27,116 nucleotides of DNA from Methanobacteriota archaeon (GTDB lineage Archaea; Thermoplasmatota; Poseidoniia; Poseidoniales; Thalassarchaeaceae). The position numbers and the translations under genes were made by a program. The notes under the pieces are model-generated. The model saw only the letters and a program-made list of their open reading frames with translations, was not told the origin of the DNA and did no database searches. The DNA is taken from positions 123,519 through 150,634 of the forward strand of contig PBHZ01000018.1 in the NCBI GenBank assembly GCA_002719615.1. Reading direction: 5' to 3'. Positions 1 to 7,567 of this stretch are shown one piece after another; the stretch's first letter is position 1; each line of letters starts with the position of its first letter.

Positions 1-432
1 TATGAATTCAGAAATGATTTAATTTTATTACTCGCTAAATGGTCTTCTGTGGCTCAATGGACTTGTTGGGATGCAAGATTATTCCTTTATGTTGAACCAT
101 TTTTGGAAAAAAAAGTAATCAATATAGAGGATTTTTTAAAGCCTGAAATATGGGAAAATTTCCATAATCAGATTTCTATTTTGGATCAGCGTTTTTTTAC
201 AGAATCGATTGTAATGGATTGGATGAATCGAAGGGAAAAATTAGGTGAAACGATGGAACCATCCGAAGATCCTAAGATTTTACCTACTATGAATTCACAC
301 AATGAATTAAGTAAATTATTATTTAATTTTATCATAAAAATATCGTATCCGGAATTAGATTTAATGATAGGTCGAGATTTCTTAGACTCTGAATTATGGT
401 ATTTAGGTAAGAATAATATTGGAAGTTATTGA
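1..432 (+). CDS. Unrecognised protein, C-terminal part (5' end outside window)
   Basis: The reading frame is open from the first base, so this is the 3' end of a longer gene. A GTG at 49 could in principle be a start, but nothing marks it as one and the codons before it read as ordinary protein (ending LLLAKWSS). The visible 143 residues are rich in aromatic and acidic residues, with short amphipathic segments and no signal peptide, membrane helix or cysteine motif. I do not recognise the family. It ends nine bases before the NMN adenylyltransferase-like gene, whose Shine-Dalgarno (GAGGT at 431-435) overlaps this stop codon, so the two are probably co-transcribed. No function is proposed. Confidence 0.6.
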   Translation, partial: YEFRNDLILLLAKWSSVAQWTCWDARLFLYVEPFLEKKVINIEDFLKPEIWENFHNQISILDQRFFTESIVMDWMNRREKLGETMEPSEDPKILPTMNSHNELSKLLFNFIIKISYPELDLMIGRDFLDSELWYLGKNNIGSY

Positions 433-441
433 GGTAAAAAT

Positions 442-1059
442 ATGGAAGAATACTCGTTAAAACCCCTCCCTCCAAATGATGTTATTGATTCTTGTATAGT
501 TGTTTTAGGTCGTTTCCAACCTCTCCATTTAGGTCATACTTCACTTATTGAAGCTGCAGAAAAATGGCGTTTAGAAAATTCTGCAGAGTCACAACTCGTG
601 TTGTGCATAGGCTCGTCAAATAAGCCTGAATCAATGACAAATCCTTGGAATTATAATGAAAGAGAAGAAATGATTAGATTATGGTTACAAAATCAACAAG
701 GTTTTGCCAATGTGAAAATAGTTAGCATACCTGATATTGATAATCCTCCTATGTGGGTATCTCATGCAGAAAAATATCATGGTAAGGATGGATCATTTTT
801 TACAAGTGACAGTTTTTCTGCAGAACTTTATAAAAAAGCAGGTTGGAATGTTGTCATATCTCCTCTAGAAAAAAGAGACCAATATGAGGGATGGAGAGTT
901 AGAGCAACGGCACTAATGCTATCAACAATTAATGATGATGAAGCTATTAGAACTGTACTATCATTATCATTGCCAAAATCTACAGTCGACTATCTTATCA
1001 AGATTGATGGTTTTAGAAGGTTGGCTTTTTTGGTTGAGGGAGGAGAGCCTGTAGGTTGA
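442..1059 (+). CDS. NMN adenylyltransferase-like nucleotidyltransferase (NadM type)
   Basis: A 205-residue cytoplasmic protein of the HxGH nucleotidyltransferase superfamily. The N-terminal motif GRFQPLHLGH (residues 23-32; His29 and His32) is the ATP-binding signature. The GSSNKPESMTNPW stretch with NEREEMIR, and PDIDNPPMWVSHAEKY, align by memory with archaeal NadM, which joins NMN and ATP to make NAD. The C-terminal signature, normally like SGTEIRRRM, reads EGWRVRATA here (about 149-157): the Thr and second Arg are missing. At 205 residues it is longer than the usual 170-180 for archaeal NadM. The ATG follows GAGGT (431-435) with good spacing. The gene is convergent with the FabH-like gene, 10 bases apart. 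The fold is secure; the exact substrate is less so because of the altered motif. Confidence 0.8.
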   Translation: MEEYSLKPLPPNDVIDSCIVVLGRFQPLHLGHTSLIEAAEKWRLENSAESQLVLCIGSSNKPESMTNPWNYNEREEMIRLWLQNQQGFANVKIVSIPDIDNPPMWVSHAEKYHGKDGSFFTSDSFSAELYKKAGWNVVISPLEKRDQYEGWRVRATALMLSTINDDEAIRTVLSLSLPKSTVDYLIKIDGFRRLAFLVEGGEPVG

Positions 1060-1069
1060 GAAAATTATT

Positions 1070-2050
1070 TCACCATATAATAGCATTAGCTCCCCATGCC
1101 AAACCTCCTCCAAAACCTACTGTAATTATCAAATCTCCTTGCTTTATTTTTCCTACTTTTACTGATTCTGCCAAAGCAATTGGGACACTTGCAGCAGCTG
1201 TGTTGCCATATTTGTCTAAATTTGTAAATACTTTATCCATGGATAATCCAAGATTCTCCATTCCAGCCTTAATTATATTGTAATTGGCTTGATGCGGTAT
1301 TATCATATCAATATCTTCTATTTCCATATTAATCTGATTTAATACTTCTTTTACCGCTTGTGGAAAAGCTTCAATAGCAAAATTCCAAACTGCTCTTCCA
1401 TCCATATGGAAATATTGTTCACCATCTATAAAACTCTCGGAAAATATGTTTTTTCTAACTCCTCCAGCAGGTATCTGTATTACATCTGCGCCCGAACCAT
1501 CAGATTTTAACCAACTACCTATTATCCCTTTACCATCCTCTATTTTTTGTAATACGGCTGCGCCAGCACCATCGCCAAATAGTACACAAGTTGCTCTATC
1601 TTCCCAATTAACGATTCTACTATAAACTTCTGACCCAATTACTAACACATTATTATAGTTTGAATCAATAACAAATTTTGCTCCTATTTCTAGAGCATGA
1701 ACCCAACCTGAACAAACAGCATTTATGTCAAATGAACCAGCATTACTACAACCAAGTTTGTGTTGAACAATACTTGCAGTTGATGAAAGTGGTACATCCG
1801 GACTACTGGTGGCAAGTATGATTAAATCAACTTCCTCAGGTTGAATGTTTGCTGCGCTCATGGCTTCCAATGATGCTAAAACTGCTAAATCACTAGTACA
1901 GACATCTTCATTCGCTATTCTTCTCTCTTTTATGCCGGTTTTAGTAGTAATCCATTCATCACTTGTATCTACTATGCCTGCCCAATCATCATTTGTCATA
2001 ATCTTTGGAGGAACATAATATCCCAAACCAACAATACCTGCCGCAACCAT
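1070..2050 (-). CDS. fabH: Beta-ketoacyl synthase III (FabH)-like condensing enzyme
   Basis: A 326-residue thiolase-fold synthase of the length and layout of bacterial KAS III. The full catalytic triad is visible: Cys113 in DINAVCSGW, His253 in IIPHQAN and Asn283 in KYGNTAAAS. The N-terminal DEWITTKTGIKERR (31-44) and the FGDGAGAAVL loop also match FabH, which condenses acyl-CoA with malonyl-ACP. Most archaea do not use ACP-based fatty acid synthesis, so the acceptor here may be a CoA thioester or an unusual carrier. It is the last gene of the minus-strand operon, 43 bases after the aldehyde dehydrogenase. Its resemblance to bacterial FabH suggests lateral transfer. The ATG at 2050 gives the expected N-terminus; no clear Shine-Dalgarno is seen. 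Confidence 0.85.
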   Translation of the reverse strand: MVAAGIVGLGYYVPPKIMTNDDWAGIVDTSDEWITTKTGIKERRIANEDVCTSDLAVLASLEAMSAANIQPEEVDLIILATSSPDVPLSSTASIVQHKLGCSNAGSFDINAVCSGWVHALEIGAKFVIDSNYNNVLVIGSEVYSRIVNWEDRATCVLFGDGAGAAVLQKIEDGKGIIGSWLKSDGSGADVIQIPAGGVRKNIFSESFIDGEQYFHMDGRAVWNFAIEAFPQAVKEVLNQINMEIEDIDMIIPHQANYNIIKAGMENLGLSMDKVFTNLDKYGNTAAASVPIALAESVKVGKIKQGDLIITVGFGGGLAWGANAIIW

Positions 2051-2093
2051 ATTATTTATATTCGCAAGTCACTAGACTTTCACAGTTACTGTA

Positions 2094-3530
2094 TTATTCA
2101 TGCTTAACGCACACATTCATGGCTTCTGAGAAAAATCCTAAACTCCATTTGCCCCCTTCTCTTCCAACACCGCTATCTTTCACTCCTCCAAAAGGAACTC
2201 TCAAATCTCTGTGTAACCAGGTATTAATCCAAATCATACCTGTTTCGATGGACTCAGAAAGTCTTCTTCCTTTATCTAAATCCTTTGTCCAAATACTCCC
2301 TGCAAGACCATATCTTGTATTATTTACCATTTTTATTAATTCAGACTCCTCTTTGAATATGTGTAATGTTACCATCGGCCCAAATATTTCTTCTTTCGAG
2401 CATCTTGATTCCGGACTTAAACCTTCAACTATTATTGGAGCCATCCAATTACCATTTTCAAAGGCTTTTGGTAAACATGGAACTCCACCAGTCAACAATG
2501 TCCCTCCTTCTTCTATGGCTAAATTGGCATAATATTCTATTTTACTGAGATGTTCTTTTGAAATTAATGCTCCCAAATCAGTTTCTTCATCAAGTGGATC
2601 TCCTATTTTCATTTCTTCTACAGCATTTATTAGTCTATTTTTGAAATCCTCATATATTTCTTCTTCGATAAAAATCCGCGATCCGCATAAACAAATCTGT
2701 CCTTGGTTTAAGAAACCCGATCGGACTACTCCGGCTATAGTTTTTTCAAAATCACAATCTGCAAAAACTATACTTGAATTTTTACCTCCTAGCTCGAGAC
2801 TAAGCTTCTTGAAAGTTGATGCTGCAGATGAAGCTACTTTTGATCCAGTAACAGTTCCTCCCGTGAATGAAACAAAGTCAATATCTGAATCTTCTACTAG
2901 TAAACTACCCGTTTCTATACCATTTCCATGAACTAAATTTATTACTCCCGCTGGTAATCCAATTTCATCTACAGCACGCATAAGTAAATCTGCAGTCATA
3001 GGAGTTAGTTCACTAGGTTTACAGACGACCGTATTTCCCATTCCTATGGCCGGTGCGACTTTCCAAGACAATAGATAAAGCGGTAAATTCCATGGAGTAA
3101 TCAATGCTCCAATTCCATTTGGTTTCTGAATTACATAATTTGTAGCATCTTTCATTTCGAATTCTTCTATTTCCATGCCCCTAATCAATTCAGAAAAAAA
3201 TCTAAAATTAGCAACAGATCTATTGGCATCAACATTTCTTGATAATGAGATTGGTTTACCAGTATCCATACTTTCTAGTTGTGCTATTTCTTCAAACATT
3301 TCTTCTAATTTATCTGCTATTTTATCCAACCAAATAGCTCTCTCATGAGGAGTATATTTACTCCAATTAGGATAAGCGTTCTTGGCCGAATTTATTGCTT
3401 CTTTGACATCCTTGGAATTTGATATAGGGACTTTACAAATCTCCTCTCCTGTCGCAGGATTCAAGTTAGTAATCCATTTTCCACTTGTTTGTGGGCAAAA
3501 ATTTCCATTAATATAATTCATTAACTGCAC
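2094..3530 (-). CDS. NAD(P)-dependent aldehyde dehydrogenase, class 8 / muconic semialdehyde type
   Basis: A 478-residue, full-length aldehyde dehydrogenase. Visible catalytic residues are Asn148 (TPWNLP), general base Glu246 (LELGGK) and nucleophile Cys280 (NQGQICLCGSR); the cofactor segment SFTGGTVTGS is at 221-230. The signatures QICLCGSR and NTWLHRDLRVPFGG resemble the group with 2-aminomuconic and 2-hydroxymuconic semialdehyde dehydrogenases (ALDH8, AmnC, XylG), so an unsaturated or amino-substituted semialdehyde is a reasonable guess. The start is GTG at 3530, two bases after the asparaginase II stop, with GAGGG eight bases before it; an ATG at 3521 is the alternative. The tight packing means it shares a transcript with the amidohydrolase and oxygenase upstream. 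Family is certain; substrate is inferred. Confidence 0.9.
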   Translation of the reverse strand: MQLMNYINGNFCPQTSGKWITNLNPATGEEICKVPISNSKDVKEAINSAKNAYPNWSKYTPHERAIWLDKIADKLEEMFEEIAQLESMDTGKPISLSRNVDANRSVANFRFFSELIRGMEIEEFEMKDATNYVIQKPNGIGALITPWNLPLYLLSWKVAPAIGMGNTVVCKPSELTPMTADLLMRAVDEIGLPAGVINLVHGNGIETGSLLVEDSDIDFVSFTGGTVTGSKVASSAASTFKKLSLELGGKNSSIVFADCDFEKTIAGVVRSGFLNQGQICLCGSRIFIEEEIYEDFKNRLINAVEEMKIGDPLDEETDLGALISKEHLSKIEYYANLAIEEGGTLLTGGVPCLPKAFENGNWMAPIIVEGLSPESRCSKEEIFGPMVTLHIFKEESELIKMVNNTRYGLAGSIWTKDLDKGRRLSESIETGMIWINTWLHRDLRVPFGGVKDSGVGREGGKWSLGFFSEAMNVCVKHE

Positions 3531-3531
3531 T

Positions 3532-4716
3532 TCAAAGTCCCTCTAAACCTTCATTCCCAAAAGGGTCTAACCTAGTAGCATTTGCAGCATATTCTTTCCA
3601 ATCTAGCGAAAAACTATCTTGATTGGGATCCCATTCATCCCATGTAACTACTTCTTCGAGGTTTTCAAGATATTTCGGATGAACTATTCCTGGAACAATA
3701 AATGCCTTTTGTCTATGTAACGGGTAAGGATTCCTTAATTCTATCCCCAATACTCCCAACACTGCTCTTGTTACATACCAAGTAGCTTGAGAATTCCATC
3801 CATGCGCTATCTTGATTACGATACCAAGTCCTTTTGGCCATTCAGGATGAATTACCGACAAACCAAGTAATCCATCAGCACCTTCTTTGGCTATTAGAGT
3901 ACCTTTTCCGGCCTTGATACATGTTGAATCTAACCTATTGAAACCTCCAATTAAATCGGGATTTTTATTCATTGCTTCCCATATCCAATCATTATCCTTT
4001 TCTGATGCTAGACCTGCAAACATTACTGCTAATTCATCTACCGTATTCGATACAGTTGGTAGGCCGCATCCATCTTTTGCAACTCTAATTGGCTCCCAAT
4101 TTGGTTTATTCATCAATCTTCTTAATACATTTAAGAACTCTGGAAACCACTCTGAACTAGGTAATGTGTACCCTGCTCTACTCATGCCCATTCTACGCAT
4201 TCCTCTTAGCATGGCAGAGTGTTCTCCTGAGCAAGTATGAAACCATCTCCTGGGCCTCCTTACTTGCCTACCAAATTGTATCAAAGGAACATCCAATGGG
4301 CATTGCATCAATCCCCATTCTGACTCAGTTAGTAGGGACTGAGCAGCAGCAACATGCTCTGTATCTCCATTATGTGAAGAACATGCTATAGCTTTCTGCT
4401 CCCATGTAATTTTCTCATCCTCTAAAGCATTGACAAAAGTTTTCATCATTAGTGGTTTCATCATGGATCTCCCATATACCAAAACGTTCCCTCCAAATGA
4501 ATGTACTATTTCATCTCCATGTGCCCATGCAATAGCTCCATGAATGGTATTCTCAGATACATCCATTCTTCTAAAATCAACTAACGGTTCCCATTCTACA
4601 TCCCTCCCGGTCGCAATACCAGAGAATTTTTCTCCAAGCGGCGTTGTAGGATAAATTTCAGAACCAGGTCTGCCAGGAGATACACTAGAAGGCCTATGTT
4701 TAAATTCTTCAGTCAT
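3532..4716 (-). CDS. Asparaginase II (AnsA/PF06089)-family amidohydrolase
   Basis: A 394-residue cytoplasmic protein of the Rhizobium etli-type asparaginase II family, unrelated to the classical and Ntn asparaginases. Family motifs appear in order: RSMMKPL (Ser84, Lys87), ACSSHNGDTEHV (Ser114), CSGEHSAML (Cys162), DGCGLPT (Cys217) and AKEGADG (Lys277). These correspond to the two Ser-Lys pairs and to the metal-binding Cys region of the studied enzyme. The usual CSGKH is CSGEH here, replacing a Lys reported near the metal site with Glu165. The ATG follows GAGGT by eight bases, and the gene sits one base after the oxygenase stop. Placed among oxidoreductases rather than nitrogen genes, it may hydrolyse a pathway amide other than asparagine. 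Confidence 0.82.
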   Translation of the reverse strand: MTEEFKHRPSSVSPGRPGSEIYPTTPLGEKFSGIATGRDVEWEPLVDFRRMDVSENTIHGAIAWAHGDEIVHSFGGNVLVYGRSMMKPLMMKTFVNALEDEKITWEQKAIACSSHNGDTEHVAAAQSLLTESEWGLMQCPLDVPLIQFGRQVRRPRRWFHTCSGEHSAMLRGMRRMGMSRAGYTLPSSEWFPEFLNVLRRLMNKPNWEPIRVAKDGCGLPTVSNTVDELAVMFAGLASEKDNDWIWEAMNKNPDLIGGFNRLDSTCIKAGKGTLIAKEGADGLLGLSVIHPEWPKGLGIVIKIAHGWNSQATWYVTRAVLGVLGIELRNPYPLHRQKAFIVPGIVHPKYLENLEEVVTWDEWDPNQDSFSLDWKEYAANATRLDPFGNEGLEGL

Positions 4717-4717
4717 A

Positions 4718-5959
4718 CTATTTTACCTCATTTATTATTGGAACGACTTTATTCATAAAAGCATTCATATTCCTTTTAACTCGCTCACTGTCGTGATTAA
4801 AGAAATCAAACCAGCACATCAATCTGTCGTCCTTATCAAATCTATCCAATATTTGTTTTGTAACCTGCTCAACATTACCAATGACTGCATTATCGGTAGC
4901 CTTTTCCAATTTATTCGGGTCTATTGTCCCTTCCAGTGCATTCCAATATATCGACAATGCATTTCTAGCTTCTTCTTTTGCTGCTATACTCCTTTCTTCG
5001 ATTGATAAACCTTCTTCATCGTTAATGAATACCATTATTGTTCGTGGCATCATACTTCTTTTCCATGCCCCTCCATCTTGATGATAATACTTTGAAAATC
5101 TTTGATGCGTTTCCTCAATTATGTGCGGAGGAGTTATACTTAGATTGAATACTTGAACTGGTCTCCATTTGTTTGCTTCAATTTGTAGTCTCCTGTCGTG
5201 ACTTCCAATTACAATATTCAATAATTCACTTCTCCAATCTTGAGGTATAGTTTTTATCTGTTCAAATTGATATCTTCTGGGTATTTCTATTTCTTTAGGT
5301 CGAGATTTTAGTGCATATGTGTGTTTTGCTACTTCCTGAACTTTTCTCCAATCTTCTTCAGTGTAAAAATTATTTCTGGTTAATATTGTTTTTCTGATAT
5401 CTTTACTAGAAATTACTTCACCATTTAATAGCCTTAGAAATATTTCACTCGCTTCGGCAAAAATCTGACCCCTCAAAGCCGGCCAAGCAACCTCTTCTAT
5501 TTCATTTCTGGGAACTATTCCATATGGTCTAGCCATGAATTCAAATCTACCTGCAGAATAACCGATATGTAAACGCCTTTTTTCACTTTCTTCCATCCCA
5601 TGTAATGTCAGAAATGCACCAATTCTTTCAGCATGAGCAATTGGGCCTCCACTGGCAAGTATGCTCATTACAGCACTACCCACTTCCATTTTTTCTGTTC
5701 TTAAGAACATTTCACGAGCAATTTGTACAAAATCGGTGCAAAGTCCCACTTCTCCGGGATAATGAGGGACAACTGGTTTTTTATTCATTTTTTGAACTTC
5801 AGTTGAAAGATGGGCCTGAGCGACCCACCCTATTCCAAAACCCAGTTTATCTGCTAATTCTACCTGATCAAAGAAACTTTTGAACATTTCTTGTTCTGTC
5901 GGAATATACCCAGATGAGTCTGGTGTTTGAGAAATTGAAAAGAATATGTCAAATTCCAT
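4718..5959 (-). CDS. Luciferase-like (LLM class) flavin-dependent monooxygenase
   Basis: About 413 residues with the bacterial luciferase-like TIM-barrel pattern: an N-terminal beta strand (EFDIFFSIS), the helix QVELADKLGFGIGWVAQAHL (typically ending in a histidine in this class), then EKMEVGSAVMSILASGGPIAHAERIGAFLTLH and the glycine-rich strand RLHIGYSAGR. The family uses reduced FMN (or F420 in some archaeal and actinobacterial members) to oxidise or cleave small substrates; known members open uracil or pyridine rings or break C-S and C-N bonds. The substrate cannot be read from sequence. The ATG at 5959 is preferred because GAGTGAT lies just before it; an in-frame TTG at 5971 would overlap the SDR stop by four bases. 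No flavin reductase gene is adjacent. Confidence 0.82.
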   Translation of the reverse strand: MEFDIFFSISQTPDSSGYIPTEQEMFKSFFDQVELADKLGFGIGWVAQAHLSTEVQKMNKKPVVPHYPGEVGLCTDFVQIAREMFLRTEKMEVGSAVMSILASGGPIAHAERIGAFLTLHGMEESEKRRLHIGYSAGRFEFMARPYGIVPRNEIEEVAWPALRGQIFAEASEIFLRLLNGEVISSKDIRKTILTRNNFYTEEDWRKVQEVAKHTYALKSRPKEIEIPRRYQFEQIKTIPQDWRSELLNIVIGSHDRRLQIEANKWRPVQVFNLSITPPHIIEETHQRFSKYYHQDGGAWKRSMMPRTIMVFINDEEGLSIEERSIAAKEEARNALSIYWNALEGTIDPNKLEKATDNAVIGNVEQVTKQILDRFDKDDRLMCWFDFFNHDSERVKRNMNAFMNKVVPIINEVK

Positions 5960-5967
5960 AATATCAC

Positions 5968-6777
5968 TCAAATAGAACGCATTCTTCCGCCATCAACAGC
6001 CAAACTAACTCCCCTTATTGCCCCACTACTTGGTAAACTTAACCAAGTTATTGCATTCGCAGTTTCTAATGGATCAATTAATCTTTGAATGGGGACACTA
6101 TTCATCCATTCACTTCGAACTTCATCTACTTTCTTCCCAGTTTTTTTAGAAATTGATTCAGAAAGTGAAGACAACCTATCAGTATCAGTAAAACCTGGTA
6201 ATATATTATTTATTGTAATAAAAGGACTCAATTCTCTACTTAGTGATTTAGACCATGAACCCATTGCGCCTCTCAATGTATTTGAAAGTCCGATATTGTC
6301 TATAGGTTCTCTGACTGATGTAGAAATTATATTTATTATCCTACCCATCTGTTTTTTTTCCATTCCAGGAATTAATAATTTTGTTACGATATGGGACGCA
6401 TACAAATGTCTCTTGAAAGGACCATCAAAGTCAGTAATATCATTCTCAATCAATGGGCCACCGGGAGGTCCTCCTGAATTATTTATTAATATCTGAATAT
6501 CTCCAACTTCGTTTAGTAATGCCAAAATCTTTTCTTCGATTGATTCAATTTTCTCTAAATCTATTGTCAATGAAACATGACCACTGCCATGAAGCCCAGA
6601 AACAACATTATCCAATTCAACCTCATCTCTTGCACAGACCACCACTCTTGCACCGGCTCTAGCAAGCATTTGAGCTGTGGCCTTTCCTATTCCTCTAGAC
6701 GCGCCACACACGAGGGCTGTATATCCTTCTAGTATTTTTTCTGCAAATGAAAACTCTTTTTCTAATAATTTATTCAT
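5968..6777 (-). CDS. Short-chain dehydrogenase/reductase-like protein with non-canonical catalytic residues
   Basis: A 269-residue SDR. The Rossmann signature CGASRGIG (24-31) and LINNSGG (97-103) are present, with the C-terminal PGFTDTD and GVSLAVDGG segments. Aligned with FabG, catalytic Ser152 is kept, but the catalytic Tyr falls on Ser165 and the catalytic Lys on Arg169 (LSNTLRGAMGSWSKSLSREL). A described FabG-like SDR subgroup has an imperfect tetrad like this, with a similar SN-x-x-R stretch, so it is probably a subfamily trait rather than damage. Activity as a 3-oxoacyl reductase is therefore uncertain. GGTGAG just before the ATG is a strong ribosome binding site; the gene lies between the formyltransferase-like and oxygenase genes in the operon. 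Confidence 0.85.
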   Translation of the reverse strand: MNKLLEKEFSFAEKILEGYTALVCGASRGIGKATAQMLARAGARVVVCARDEVELDNVVSGLHGSGHVSLTIDLEKIESIEEKILALLNEVGDIQILINNSGGPPGGPLIENDITDFDGPFKRHLYASHIVTKLLIPGMEKKQMGRIINIISTSVREPIDNIGLSNTLRGAMGSWSKSLSRELSPFITINNILPGFTDTDRLSSLSESISKKTGKKVDEVRSEWMNSVPIQRLIDPLETANAITWLSLPSSGAIRGVSLAVDGGRMRSI

Positions 6778-6786
6778 ACTCTCACC

Positions 6787-7509
6787 TTAGTCAATATAAT
6801 GTGCATAAGTTTGATCCCGTAATTTTTGTCTGACAACTTGTAAAATTTCTTCAGGCGCATTGCGGAATGTAGGATTTTCACTTTCTCCTTGCGGCCTTTT
6901 TAGTTCGCTCCATCTTCCTTCATCATAAGCCATCAAAGCTTCTTTCATCAAAATTCCTGATAATAATAAAGTTTCGAAACATAAATCCTCATAAGTCATC
7001 CCTCTTTTTACTAATACTTCTCTTCTAATTAGTAAATTCCCGGTATCTATTCCATTGTCGCAAAAATGAGTTGATGACCCTATTGGAATATCATGATAAA
7101 CTGACCAAGCAGGAGACGCAGAACCTCTGCATTCTGGTAAAAGTCCCGGATGTGAATTAATCACTCCATCCTTGGGGAAGTCTAGTATCTCTCCTCTTAT
7201 TATTCGTGTGCCTCCAAAAACAATCAAGTCTAATTCTCTATCTTCAATTAAAGGCATTACGTGTTCGGAATTATGTATCGGTACTGAGATAACTTCTGTA
7301 TTCAACTCACTTAATTGTTCTATAACAGGAGGGGCTACAGGATTACCTTCAATCCTCTTCAAGAATTTATCCCTTTCTAAGTCTGCTATTTCCGAGTCTT
7401 CTTCAATAATAATTTCGGGAACAAAGTTTTCTGAAAGAATTTGCCTTAACATCTCGCGTCCATATGGATGGTCTTTCAACAGCAGGAATGCAAACTTTGG
7501 CTTTACCAT
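6787..7509 (-). CDS. Formyltransferase-family protein (Fmt/GART-like hydroxymethyl-/formyltransferase fold)
   Basis: A roughly 240-residue protein with the formyltransferase core. The catalytic trio is visible: Asn118 and His120 in INSHPGLLPECRGS, and Asp155 in the CDNGIDTGNLL loop. These match the Asn, His and Asp of GAR and methionyl-tRNA formyltransferases, which move a formyl group from 10-formyl-tetrahydrofolate to an amine. It lacks a recognisable Fmt C-terminal OB domain and is not a clear PurN. Relatives act in sugar-amine formylation or as deformylases. The frame stays open to an ATG at 7620, which would overlap AspRS by 53 bases; I prefer ATG 7509 because the first beta strand (KFAFLLL) follows directly. 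It sits ten bases before the SDR gene. Confidence 0.75.
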   Translation of the reverse strand: MVKPKFAFLLLKDHPYGREMLRQILSENFVPEIIIEEDSEIADLERDKFLKRIEGNPVAPPVIEQLSELNTEVISVPIHNSEHVMPLIEDRELDLIVFGGTRIIRGEILDFPKDGVINSHPGLLPECRGSASPAWSVYHDIPIGSSTHFCDNGIDTGNLLIRREVLVKRGMTYEDLCFETLLLSGILMKEALMAYDEGRWSELKRPQGESENPTFRNAPEEILQVVRQKLRDQTYAHYID

Positions 7510-7567
7510 ATTATCGTCTCTCGGAAGGGGTTCCCATACCCGTTCTTTTCGGTCAAAAGATGTTAAA

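Noticed and set aside
1056..1283. Short plus-strand frame starting at the end of the NadM-like gene
   Set aside because: It lies over the conserved C-terminus of FabH and has no independent support.
2005..2532. Open frame of 175 codons on the plus strand across the FabH/ALDH junction
   Set aside because: It overlaps two well-supported minus-strand genes, and its proline- and leucine-rich translation looks like antisense of coding DNA.
2094..5959. Assignment of the operon to the kynurenine or 2-aminomuconate pathway on the ALDH8 match
   Set aside because: No kynureninase, dioxygenase, decarboxylase or deaminase of that pathway is present; only the dehydrogenase resembles it.
6089..6496. Open frame of 135 codons on the plus strand within the SDR gene
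   Set aside because: Antisense of the SDR; GPPGGPP in its translation comes from the glycine/proline codons of the SDR loop.
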